Position numbers and translations under genes: made by a program
Shown here: one piece after another, positions 1 through 6,621 of the stretch
Layout of the letters: every line of letters starts with the position of its first letter
How positions within the stretch are numbered: the stretch's first letter is position 1
Assembly (NCBI GenBank): GCA_049644265.1
Contig: JBARRO010000227.1
Span: 1 to 8,355, forward strand
Direction: 5' to 3'
From: JBARRO01 sp049644265
GTDB taxonomy: Bacteria; Bacteroidota; Ignavibacteria; UBA10030
DNA: 8,355 nt
The notes under the pieces: generated by a model
What the model saw: only the letters and a program-made list of their open reading frames with translations
Database searches by the model: none
What the model was told of the DNA's origin: nothing

Positions 1-991
1 GCACGTGCTCTTTGTCGACAAAGGGCCCGGAGCGATTGCGGATATCCTGAGAAAACCCGAGAACGAGGTTCGTGCTCTGTTGAATTCCGGCCGGAGGAAA
101 ATGCGGGAAGCGCGATCGAGGCGCAAGTCGCCGTTTGTAGACAGAACAGTGTATGCGAATTGGAACGCAATGATGGTGGTTTCCTACTTTGAGGCGTTTA
201 AGGCATTTCGAAGAGAGGACTGTCGGTCTTTTGGGCTGAAATCACTCGACCTGATTCTCCACGAACACCGAAGCTCTGATGGACTGATTACCCATCGCCC
301 TTCATCCGTTGCACAAGAAGCCTTTCTGGACGATCAGGTGGAAACGGCTCAGGCACTTCTTTCGGCCTTCGAGGTGACCGGTGACAGGCAGTATGAAACT
401 CGCTCGGTTTCCCTGATGGAAAAGACGCTTGAATTGTTTTGGGATGGCCAAGCGGGAGGTTTTTTTGACGTTCCGCGAAATCATCGGACCGTTGGAGCAC
501 TCTCTGTCCCGAACAAGCCGATACAGGATTCGCCAACAGCATCGGCCAACGCCGTGGGAATCAGCATTCTTACCAGACTCGCGATATTGACAGAGAATTC
601 ATCGTTCCGTGATTTCGCGGAAAAAACACTTTTGGCGTTTGCGGGGACTGTGAAGGATTCCGGGCTTTTTGGAGCGACGTATTTTCGGGCGCTGGATGAG
701 TTCCTCAACCCTCCTCCCCACGTCCTGATCCTTACTGACGAAACCGATGAGCTCGGAGAACGACTTTTTCGAAAGGCGCTTGCAGCGTATCGCCCCGGCA
801 CCATTGTGACACGCCAACGACCGAACGCTGCCGTTGAGTTGCCGGCAACAATCAAGGCGGCTGCAAGTTCCTACTCAAAACCTGTCGCCTATGTCTGCAC
901 GAACTTCACCTGTGCTCCGCCGGTGTTCGACGAATTGCAGCTTGAGACAACGATAAAAGATTTTGCACGGCCGGCGAATTCCCTGAAATGA
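1..991 (+). CDS. YyaL/SPATA20-family protein (DUF255 family), C-terminal part, 5'-truncated
   Basis: This is the C-terminal half of a YyaL/SPATA20-type protein. Family members are about 650-700 aa, with an N-terminal thioredoxin-like domain followed by an alpha/alpha-barrel resembling glycoside hydrolases and epimerases. Only about 329 residues are present, the frame is open at the left edge (codons begin at base 2), and the thioredoxin-like part lies outside the window. The GTG at 5 is therefore an internal codon. Family marks seen, counting from base 5: the NWNAMM segment (residues 52-57), which matches the usual WNGLM motif, and the C-terminal VCTNFTCAPPV segment (Cys298, Cys303), which matches the conserved C-x4-C-x-x-P ending. 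The usual DDK before the tryptophan motif reads VDR here. The biochemical role of the family is not settled; it has been linked to redox or sugar metabolism. A TolB-like gene follows 34 bp downstream on the same strand. Confidence 0.85.
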   Translation, partial: HVLFVDKGPGAIADILRKPENEVRALLNSGRRKMREARSRRKSPFVDRTVYANWNAMMVVSYFEAFKAFRREDCRSFGLKSLDLILHEHRSSDGLITHRPSSVAQEAFLDDQVETAQALLSAFEVTGDRQYETRSVSLMEKTLELFWDGQAGGFFDVPRNHRTVGALSVPNKPIQDSPTASANAVGISILTRLAILTENSSFRDFAEKTLLAFAGTVKDSGLFGATYFRALDEFLNPPPHVLILTDETDELGERLFRKALAAYRPGTIVTRQRPNAAVELPATIKAAASSYSKPVAYVCTNFTCAPPVFDELQLETTIKDFARPANSLK

Positions 992-998
992 CCGCCGG
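971..998 (+). repeat. 6-bp inverted repeat spanning the stop codon of the first gene
   Basis: CCGGCG at 971-976 and CGCCGG at 993-998 form a perfect 6-bp GC-only inverted repeat with a 16-nt loop that contains the TGA stop (989-991). No T-run follows, so it is not a canonical intrinsic terminator. It could be a weak attenuator or 3'-end stabiliser between the first gene and the propeller gene, or a chance repeat. Confidence 0.3.
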
Positions 999-1025
999 AT
1001 ATACTCACCTTTCTCCTCCCCTGAC

Positions 1026-2069
1026 ATGAAACCGACGCTTCTTTTGATAGCTGCTCTCATGCTCGTTTCAATGCGCGTGCTTGCCGAAGACCCCGATTCT
1101 CTTCGACATCCTTCCGAGAAACATCTTCAGAACATTCGCCAGTTGACGTTTGGCGGCACCAATGCGGAAGCATACTTCTCTCCGGATGAAACGAAGCTCA
1201 TCTTCCAGTCAACACGAAATCCCTATCAATGCGACCAGATGTTCACGATGAACGTCGACGGGTCCGGCCAGACGCTCGTCAGCAACGGCAAGGGAACAAC
1301 GACATGCGGGTATTTTTTCCCTGACGGGACGCGAATCCTCTATGCTTCCACGCATGCGGCAAGGCCGGAATGTTATCCCCGGCCCGACAAGTCCAAAGGA
1401 TATGTTTGGGGAGTATGGAATGCCTATGACCTGTACAGTTCCAGGGTTGACGGATCCGACCTTCAGGTGCTTTCAGCAACCGGCGGGTACGATGCTGAGG
1501 CGACCATTTCTCCTGCAACCCGCAGAATCGTCTTCACCTCTTCGCGCGATGGAGACCTCGATCTGTATACCATGGACTTTGACAGCAAAAACGTCCGACG
1601 GGTAACAAACGAGCTGGGGTACGACGGAGGCGCGAATTTTTCCTGGAGCGGCAAGAAGATTGTTTATCGTGCGTACCATCCCAAGGACAGCGCCGAGGTT
1701 GCCGAGTATACAAGCCTCCTTGCCGATCAGCTTGTCAAGCCGTCAAAAATGGAAATCTTCGTCTGCAATGCCGACGGCTCAAATCGACTCCAACTGACGG
1801 ACAATTCGGCGGCGAACTTTGCCCCGATTTTTCATCCGGACGACCGCCGGATCATCTTCGCATCCAACATGCACACCCCGCGCGGGAGGTCATTTGAGCT
1901 CTACCTCATCAACAGCGATGGGGCACATCTTGAGCAGGTGACCTTCGGCGATCATTTCAACTCCTTCCCGATGTTTACGCACGACGGCAAGAAGTTGGTA
2001 TTTGTTTCCGACCGAAACGCCAAAGACAGGTATGAATTCAACGTGTTCATAGCCGACTGGGTTGAATAA
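1026..2069 (+). CDS. Secreted TolB-like six-bladed beta-propeller (PD40 repeat) protein
   Basis: A 347-aa protein with a Sec-type signal peptide (MKPTLLLIAALMLVSMRVLA, probable cleavage after Ala20) and no other membrane segment, so probably periplasmic or surface-exposed. The mature part carries six PD40/TolB-type strands: FSPDETKLIF (51-60), FFPDGTRILY (97-106), ISPATRRIVF (161-170), FSWSGKKIVY (205-214), FHPDDRRIIF (269-278) and FTHDGKKLVF (317-326), as expected for a six-bladed propeller. Several repeats are joined by DGS turns (78-80, 142-144, 250-252). It lacks the N-terminal domain of true TolB, so it should not be called tolB; I infer a protein-binding or scaffold role. Cysteines at 69, 94 and 116 sit in the first three blades and could form a disulfide. 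No Shine-Dalgarno precedes the ATG; the leader is pyrimidine-rich. It lies 34 bp after the upstream gene and 52 bp before a dehydrogenase. Confidence 0.85.
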   Translation: MKPTLLLIAALMLVSMRVLAEDPDSLRHPSEKHLQNIRQLTFGGTNAEAYFSPDETKLIFQSTRNPYQCDQMFTMNVDGSGQTLVSNGKGTTTCGYFFPDGTRILYASTHAARPECYPRPDKSKGYVWGVWNAYDLYSSRVDGSDLQVLSATGGYDAEATISPATRRIVFTSSRDGDLDLYTMDFDSKNVRRVTNELGYDGGANFSWSGKKIVYRAYHPKDSAEVAEYTSLLADQLVKPSKMEIFVCNADGSNRLQLTDNSAANFAPIFHPDDRRIIFASNMHTPRGRSFELYLINSDGAHLEQVTFGDHFNSFPMFTHDGKKLVFVSDRNAKDRYEFNVFIADWVE

Positions 2070-2121
2070 GCTTCCACAGAACGAGACAAGAAACCCGAAA
2101 CCACAAACTCTTCCCTTCTTC

Positions 2122-2853
2122 ATGAAACTCGAAAAGAAACGCGCAGTCATCACCGGTGGTACCAAAGGTCTTGGACGTGCATTGGTTACGCGATTCCTGT
2201 CTGAAGGAGCCGACATCGCGATCTGTGCCCGCAACTCAAAGGATCTTGAGTCGGCAAAGAAGCTTGCTCCGGCTGGCCGGAAAATCATTGCACTGCAGTG
2301 CGACATTTCAAACTCCACCAGTGTGAACAACTTTGCTGAATCCGTGCTCGCAGAGTTCGGGACGGTGGATATTCTGGTCAATAACGCTTCGAAACTTGGT
2401 CCGCGAGTGCCCGTTGCAGAATATCCGATTGCCGATTGGGATGAAGTCGTACAAACGAACATTAACGGAACGTTCTTCCTCACCCGTCTTTTGATTCCCT
2501 CCATGATGAAACGTGGCACGGGGTGCATCATCAACATCAGTTCTTCGGTGGGCAAAGCGGGCCGGAAAAATTGGGGAGCATATGCCGTGTCAAAAGCCGG
2601 AATCGAGGGTATGACACAGGTTCTCGCGGACGAGCTCAAGTCGTTCAACATTCGGGTGAACTCAGTCAACCCCGGTCCCATGGCGACGGAAATGCGTCGC
2701 GCTGCCTACCCGAATGAGGATCCCTCTACCCTGCGGACACCTGACCAGCTTACCGACATATTTGTCTACCTTGCGTCGCAGGATGGCGTCGGCATCAGCG
2801 GACAGTCCTTTGATGCTGCTACATTCATATCTAATCCAAGGATCATATCATGA
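2122..2853 (+). CDS. Short-chain dehydrogenase/reductase (classical SDR)
   Basis: A 243-aa NAD(P)-dependent oxidoreductase with a Rossmann fold, cytoplasmic. All classical SDR marks are present: cofactor loop TGGTKGLG (11-18), DI at 61-62, NNAS (87-90, in place of NNAG), Asn113, and the catalytic triad Ser141, Tyr154 and Lys158 (YAVSK) with the normal 13-residue Ser-Tyr spacing. The NPGPMATEM segment (183-191) is the usual PG-x-x-T region. The length is typical of FabG-like enzymes, but the C-terminus (GQSFDAATFISNPRIIS) departs from the common GQ-x3-DGG ending, so I assign no substrate. A longer frame reaches back to a TTG at 2062 inside the upstream gene; I chose ATG 2122 because the family begins just before the first beta-strand. 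No Shine-Dalgarno is visible at this start. The stop codon overlaps the start of the M28 peptidase gene by 4 bp (ATGA), implying translational coupling. Confidence 0.9.
   Translation: MKLEKKRAVITGGTKGLGRALVTRFLSEGADIAICARNSKDLESAKKLAPAGRKIIALQCDISNSTSVNNFAESVLAEFGTVDILVNNASKLGPRVPVAEYPIADWDEVVQTNINGTFFLTRLLIPSMMKRGTGCIINISSSVGKAGRKNWGAYAVSKAGIEGMTQVLADELKSFNIRVNSVNPGPMATEMRRAAYPNEDPSTLRTPDQLTDIFVYLASQDGVGISGQSFDAATFISNPRIIS
2838..2842 (+). promoter_or_regulatory. Shine-Dalgarno site of the M28 peptidase gene
   Basis: AAGGA lies 7 nt before the ATG at 2850, within the last codons of the dehydrogenase gene. It supports this start and, together with the ATGA overlap, efficient re-initiation. 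It contrasts with the two preceding genes, which show no such site. Confidence 0.6.
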
Positions 2854-4652
2854 AGCATATCATAACGTTCGGCCTCATTCTCTCAACTACTCTCCCAGCC
2901 TTGGGGCAGGATGCAAAAAATCCTGAAATTACGGCACACGAGGTTTACAAACACATAAAGTATCTTGCATCCGACGAGCTTGAAGGCCGCCGGTCAGGTT
3001 CAAAAGGAGCACAACTTGCGGCTGAATACATTGCGAGTGAATTCAAGCACTACGGGCTAAAACCCCTGGGCGACAGCGGGACGTATTTTCAGAAATTCGA
3101 TTTCGTCTCTGGAGTTCGTCTCGGATCGAAGAATACGCTCGCTGTAACGGCAGGGCGCAAGAAACAGACATTCCACGCAAACAAAGACTTCCTCCCTCTC
3201 GGATTCTCATCGACCACCATGTACCAGGGACCCGTTGTCTTTGCCGGGTACGGAATATCCGCCTCTGCCAATGGCTATGATGATTATCAGAATCTCGATG
3301 TTAAAGATAAAGCTGTGTTGATTTTACGCTATTCTCCCTCAAGCGATAGCTCGCAGAGTCCTTTGAATCAGTTTGCATCTCTCCGATACAAGGTTTCAAA
3401 GGCCAAGGAGCTCGGCGCCAAGGCAGTCCTCATCGCAACCGGTCCCGCTGACTCCGACGTCGACAATTTGATGAAACTCAACTACGACCAGAACTACGGC
3501 AACGCAGGGATCGCGGTGGTCAACCTCACAAGGGCTTGCACCGACATGCTCCTGAAGGGATCGAAAACCACAGCCAAGGCTGTCCAGGAAGCGATCAACA
3601 AGAACAGAACACCCAAGAGCTTTGCGCTGGAGGGCGTTACCATTGCCCTGGAAACAAGCGTCGACGAAATCCACGAGCAAACCGACAACGTCGTCGGCAT
3701 GCTCGCCGGCGGCGATGACCAACTCAAGAACGACGCGGTCGTAGTGGGAGCACATTATGATCATCTCGGATACGGCGGCGAGGGCTCTCTGATCCCTGAC
3801 ACGACCGCTATCCACAACGGAGCGGACGACAACGCCTCAGGCACTGCAGGCGTCCTTGAACTTGCACAATTCTATGCGAGCCAGAAGAACCTGCTCAAGA
3901 GAAGCCTGGTCTTCATCTGTTTTTCCGGCGAAGAGCTTGGGCTTCTTGGCTCTGGCTACTATGTCAAGAATCCGACCTTCCCCCTCGAGCGGACAGTGAC
4001 CATGATCAATATGGATGAAATCGGGCGATTGCGTAACAGAAAATTGATTGTGTACGGGATGGGGACATCACCCGGATTTGAATCGCTCGTTACCAGTCAC
4101 AACAGAGACTCCATGTTTGTTCTGAAACTCCTGAAGGACGGTTTCGGGCCAAGCGACCATTCGTCGTTCTACAGCAAGAAAATCCCTGTCTTCCATTTCT
4201 TTACCGATTTGCATGAGGACTATCATCGCCCCTCTGACGACTACGACAAGATCAACTCCGACGGAGAAGAGAAGATTCTTCGGTTTATTGCGTCCATTGG
4301 CCTTGAAATCGACACAACAGCTCAGCGGCCTGTCTATGCCCAGGTGGAAGCTCCACGGCCCATGGGAGGCGGAGACCGGGGAGGCGTCCGGTCGTATACC
4401 GGGACCATTCCCGATTTTGGCGAGCAGGTGGAAGGAATGAAGTTGGCAGGAGTTCGGGAGGGCAGCCCTGCAGCAAAAGCGGGACTTCAGGCGGGAGACA
4501 TTATCGTAAAGTTTGGCAAGGTGGAAGTGAAGAACATCTACGACTATACATTCGCACTCGGTGAGTACAAGCCCGGCGATGAAGTGGAAGTCGTTGCAAA
4601 GAGGGGGAAGGAAATGGTTACGGTAAAGGTAAAATTGGAGAGAAGAAACTAA
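2850..4652 (+). CDS. Secreted M28 family zinc metallopeptidase with PA and PDZ domains
   Basis: A 600-aa exported peptidase, most likely an aminopeptidase acting on peptides outside the cytoplasm. The signal peptide occupies residues 1-19, with cleavage likely after ALG. After an N-terminal M28 segment (LASDELEGRRSGSKG, 39-53), a PA domain insert covers about 125-260 (FAGYGI at 131-136). The M28 catalytic core (about 275-485) shows every expected two-zinc ligand region: AHYDH (His302, Asp304), NGADDNASG (Asp327), SGEELGLLGS (Glu361, Glu362), NMDEIGR (Asp389) and DYHRPSDD (His459). A Gly/Pro-rich linker (about 500-515) leads to a C-terminal PDZ domain (about 520-600, GSPAAKAGLQAGDII), which probably binds a protein terminus or recruits substrate. 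Nothing is missing, so the enzyme should be active. Exact specificity cannot be read from sequence. The gene is coupled to the upstream dehydrogenase by a 4-bp overlap and ends 27 bp from the stop of a convergent peptidase gene. Confidence 0.93.
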   Translation: MKHIITFGLILSTTLPALGQDAKNPEITAHEVYKHIKYLASDELEGRRSGSKGAQLAAEYIASEFKHYGLKPLGDSGTYFQKFDFVSGVRLGSKNTLAVTAGRKKQTFHANKDFLPLGFSSTTMYQGPVVFAGYGISASANGYDDYQNLDVKDKAVLILRYSPSSDSSQSPLNQFASLRYKVSKAKELGAKAVLIATGPADSDVDNLMKLNYDQNYGNAGIAVVNLTRACTDMLLKGSKTTAKAVQEAINKNRTPKSFALEGVTIALETSVDEIHEQTDNVVGMLAGGDDQLKNDAVVVGAHYDHLGYGGEGSLIPDTTAIHNGADDNASGTAGVLELAQFYASQKNLLKRSLVFICFSGEELGLLGSGYYVKNPTFPLERTVTMINMDEIGRLRNRKLIVYGMGTSPGFESLVTSHNRDSMFVLKLLKDGFGPSDHSSFYSKKIPVFHFFTDLHEDYHRPSDDYDKINSDGEEKILRFIASIGLEIDTTAQRPVYAQVEAPRPMGGGDRGGVRSYTGTIPDFGEQVEGMKLAGVREGSPAAKAGLQAGDIIVKFGKVEVKNIYDYTFALGEYKPGDEVEVVAKRGKEMVTVKVKLERRN

Positions 4653-4679
4653 CGCAGACTCGAAGCCTGGTTGTGCAAA

Positions 4680-5885
4680 TCAGATCCGGTGTGCTTTTGG
4701 AGAGAGCTGCTCCACACCATTCTCGGTGATGACGAAGTCGTCCTCGATCCGGACTCCAAATTCATCAGGGATGTAAATTCCCGGTTCGATGGTTACAACG
4801 TGGCCCGGTTTGAGTTTGTAGCTGTTCCCTTCCACCAGGTAAGGCAATTCGTGACCGTCCATGCCCAGTCCGTGCCCGAGCCGATGCGTGAAATATTTTC
4901 CATAGCCGGCTTTATCGATGACAGCCCGCCCTACCCGATCCATTTCTTGACATTCCACTCCGGGTTTCGCCAATGTTGCAGCAGCTTGCTGGGCGTCGAA
5001 AACGGTGCTGTAGACTTCGCGATACTTCTGCGGCGCGTCTCCGCCCCAATACATCGTCCTGGTGATATCGGACGTGTAGCCATCGACTTGGCATCCGGCG
5101 TCAATGAGGACAACCGTGCCCTTTTTCAAAGGAGCTCCGGTTGGACCTCCGTGCGGCAATGCACTTGACGACCCGAATTGAACCAGCCCTCCTCCACGAG
5201 CCCCCCTGCTGCCCATCTCAGAGCTCAGAATCCGCGAGACTTCCTGCTCCGTAGCTTCTTCACGCAACTTTTCGTGGGTTGCGGCAATCGAAGCAACCGT
5301 AATTTCAATAGCTTTCCGGATCGCATCCAACTCTTCCGGACTCTTCGCCATTCTCAGTTCGTCAAAGATCGGTGATCCGTCGACCAACGATGCGTTAGGC
5401 ATTTCCTGCTTGAGCCGGAGGTAATCCTCGTATGCTGTCGACGGCTCAATGCCGATGGTCCCGGCGGCAACTTTCAGCTTCGCAGCCACAAGTCCCGCCA
5501 GCTTGTAAGGATTCTCCTGCTCCTCCCAAACTTCTATGTCGGAAACAACGCTCCGGCGAATAATCCGTTCTTTCTCAAAAGACGGGGCAACAATCATTGC
5601 TCTGCCATCGCGGGACATCACGAAGGCAATGAGACGTTCGCTCCTTCCGGGGTTGTAGCCCACGAAGTACGTGAAATTTGTTCCGGGCGTTGCGATGAGA
5701 GCATCGAGCTTCTCTGCTTCCATCAACCGTTGGGCCCTCTCGAGGCGGGATTTGAATTGCGATTTCGGAATCTCCGACGGAATCAGTTCCGCGACGAAAT
5801 CGTTCTTCTCCGTTGCGCGCGAGGTAGAAAGAACCGTCGCGGCTGCAAGTCCAGCTGAGCTTGTCAGAAACGTCCGTCGTTTCAT
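4680..5885 (-). CDS. M24 family Xaa-Pro-type metallopeptidase with Tat signal
   Basis: A 401-aa creatinase-type M24 enzyme, predicted to cleave the bond before (aminopeptidase P) or after (prolidase) proline at a dinuclear metal site. The N-terminus, MKRRTFLTSSAGLAAATVLS, is a twin-arginine signal (RRTFLT plus a short hydrophobic stretch), so export of the folded protein is likely. A creatinase N-terminal domain spans about 40-170 and the pita-bread catalytic domain about 180-400. All five ligands are present: Asp262 (IDAG), Asp273 (SDITRT), His338 (HRLGHGLG), Glu367 (TIEPG) and Glu381 (RIED). Conserved His245 (LPHGGP) and His345 (DGHELPY) are also seen. The gene is last in a minus-strand run, 18 bp after the 99-aa gene, and has a good ribosome-binding site. 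I cannot separate aminopeptidase P from prolidase here; cytoplasmic PepP or PepQ is less likely given the signal. Confidence 0.92.
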   Translation of the reverse strand: MKRRTFLTSSAGLAAATVLSTSRATEKNDFVAELIPSEIPKSQFKSRLERAQRLMEAEKLDALIATPGTNFTYFVGYNPGRSERLIAFVMSRDGRAMIVAPSFEKERIIRRSVVSDIEVWEEQENPYKLAGLVAAKLKVAAGTIGIEPSTAYEDYLRLKQEMPNASLVDGSPIFDELRMAKSPEELDAIRKAIEITVASIAATHEKLREEATEQEVSRILSSEMGSRGARGGGLVQFGSSSALPHGGPTGAPLKKGTVVLIDAGCQVDGYTSDITRTMYWGGDAPQKYREVYSTVFDAQQAAATLAKPGVECQEMDRVGRAVIDKAGYGKYFTHRLGHGLGMDGHELPYLVEGNSYKLKPGHVVTIEPGIYIPDEFGVRIEDDFVITENGVEQLSPKAHRI

Positions 5886-5892
5886 TCCCTTC

Positions 5893-5898
5893 TCTCCC
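5893..5898 (-). promoter_or_regulatory. Shine-Dalgarno site of the M24 peptidase gene
   Basis: Read on the minus strand, GGGAGA ends 7 nt before the ATG at 5885, inside a purine-rich run. It fixes this start, which is also the one that yields a complete Tat signal peptide. Confidence 0.6.
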
Positions 5899-5903
5899 GC
5901 GAC

Positions 5904-6203
5904 TTATTCTGCTTCAATCAATGTCGTATAGTGCGCTTTGCCGTTTTTGAGAAACACCGCCAGACGCTCGACGAGTTTTTCGCTGCTTTCCGTCATATCG
6001 TCTTCAAGCGCCTCATATTCCTCCACCGAACTGCACACAAACTGCTCCGCGAAAGAATTCTTTTTTCCCCTCACTTCAAACACGGTGTAATTCTTTTTCC
6101 GTTCTCCCCCAAAATGTTGCTTCATTTCTTTCGCAAGAGACAGGTATTCGTCCCGTTTCTGGGGGTCAATTTCATACGATATCTGCAGGATTACCTTTGG
6201 CAT
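5904..6203 (-). CDS. Small conserved-looking protein of unknown function (99 aa)
   Basis: I do not recognise a named family. The 99-aa protein is soluble, highly charged and has no signal peptide. It starts with a strand-like segment (MPKVILQISYEI), then a helix (DPQKRDEYLSLAKEMKQHF), two strands (NYTVFEV, EQFVCSS), a helix (VEEYEALEDDMTESSEKLVERLAVFL) and a closing strand (HYTTLIEA). This beta-alpha-beta-beta-alpha-beta order suggests a ferredoxin-like dimeric alpha/beta-barrel fold, as in antibiotic-biosynthesis monooxygenase-like and NIPSNAP-like proteins; no catalytic residue is evident. A single cysteine lies at 57. It sits 27 bp after the zincin gene and 18 bp before the M24 peptidase gene, so it is probably co-transcribed with both. 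The ATG at 6203 is the only good start. The call as a real gene rests on operon position, coherent predicted secondary structure and clean fit between its neighbours. Confidence 0.75.
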   Translation of the reverse strand: MPKVILQISYEIDPQKRDEYLSLAKEMKQHFGGERKKNYTVFEVRGKKNSFAEQFVCSSVEEYEALEDDMTESSEKLVERLAVFLKNGKAHYTTLIEAE

Positions 6204-6230
6204 AGTGGTCTTTCTTTTTGATCCCTGGTA

Positions 6231-6608
6231 TTATTGGTAGCGTTTCATTGCCTTGCGGATCTGGGCTTCGTTCATTCCGAAGTAGTGACCGATTTCATGG
6301 AACAACACCTCCCGAATCCTCAGCTCTGTCTCCTCCTCCGTATCGGATACTGCTTCGATATTCTTCTGATACAGCGTAATCTTGTCCGGCGCTGTCGGCG
6401 TCATCCCGTACCACGACCCGCGTTGCGTCAGCGGAATTCCCTGGTAGAGTCCAAGCAGCGAGGTCTTGCCGGCGCGAACCCGGCTGCGATCATCCTCCGA
6501 GGGATAGTCTTCGACGACAATGTGCACATTTTCCACCCGGTCACGGAAATCAGACGGCAGACTGTCAAACGCCGCCTGAGCAACCTCTTCGAAGCGCTCC
6601 CGTGTCAT
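6231..6608 (-). CDS. Small zincin-like metallopeptidase-family protein (HExxH)
   Basis: A 125-aa protein that matches the small bacterial zincin-like family (Zincin_1/DUF1025, PF06262) in length and layout: an MTRERFEEVAQAAFDSLP opening, a VHIVVEDYPSED strand, a middle LLGLYQG segment, PDKITLYQKNI, and a C-terminal zinc motif HEIGHYFGMNE (104-114). His104 and His108 would bind zinc, Glu105 would be the general base, and Glu114 or a nearby acidic residue is a candidate third ligand. There is no signal peptide, so it is cytoplasmic. Proteolytic activity has rarely been shown for this family, and the compact fold may serve another role. A Shine-Dalgarno (AGAGG) overlaps the stop of the upstream Yip1 gene, 11 bp away, suggesting coupled translation. 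Confidence 0.87.
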   Translation of the reverse strand: MTRERFEEVAQAAFDSLPSDFRDRVENVHIVVEDYPSEDDRSRVRAGKTSLLGLYQGIPLTQRGSWYGMTPTAPDKITLYQKNIEAVSDTEEETELRIREVLFHEIGHYFGMNEAQIRKAMKRYQ

Positions 6609-6616
6609 GACGATTG

Positions 6617-6621
6617 CCTCT
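6617..6621 (-). promoter_or_regulatory. Shine-Dalgarno site of the zincin gene
   Basis: AGAGG on the minus strand lies 8 nt before the ATG at 6608 and shares bases with the TAG stop of the upstream membrane-protein gene. This favours coupled translation of the two genes. Confidence 0.55.

Noticed and set aside
1000..1005. TATACT resembling a sigma-70 -10 box before the propeller gene.
   Set aside because: No convincing -35 box at proper spacing; likely chance in a short intergenic gap.
2062..2121. A 20-codon N-terminal extension of the SDR from a TTG.
   Set aside because: It overlaps the end of the propeller gene, is low in hydrophobic residues, and precedes the normal family start; ATG 2122 fits better.
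1890..2681. A 263-codon open frame on the minus strand antisense to the SDR and the end of the propeller gene.
   Set aside because: It lies opposite two well-supported genes, has no recognisable domain, and its length follows from the codon use of the sense strand.
4655..4669. A small hairpin (5-bp stem including one G-U pair on the minus strand) between the convergent M28 and M24 stop codons.
   Set aside because: The stem is too short and no clear U-run follows on either strand; not convincing as a terminator.
4671..5168. A 165-codon plus-strand open frame opposite the M24 peptidase.
   Set aside because: It is a shadow of a gene with all catalytic motifs intact; its translation resembles no family.
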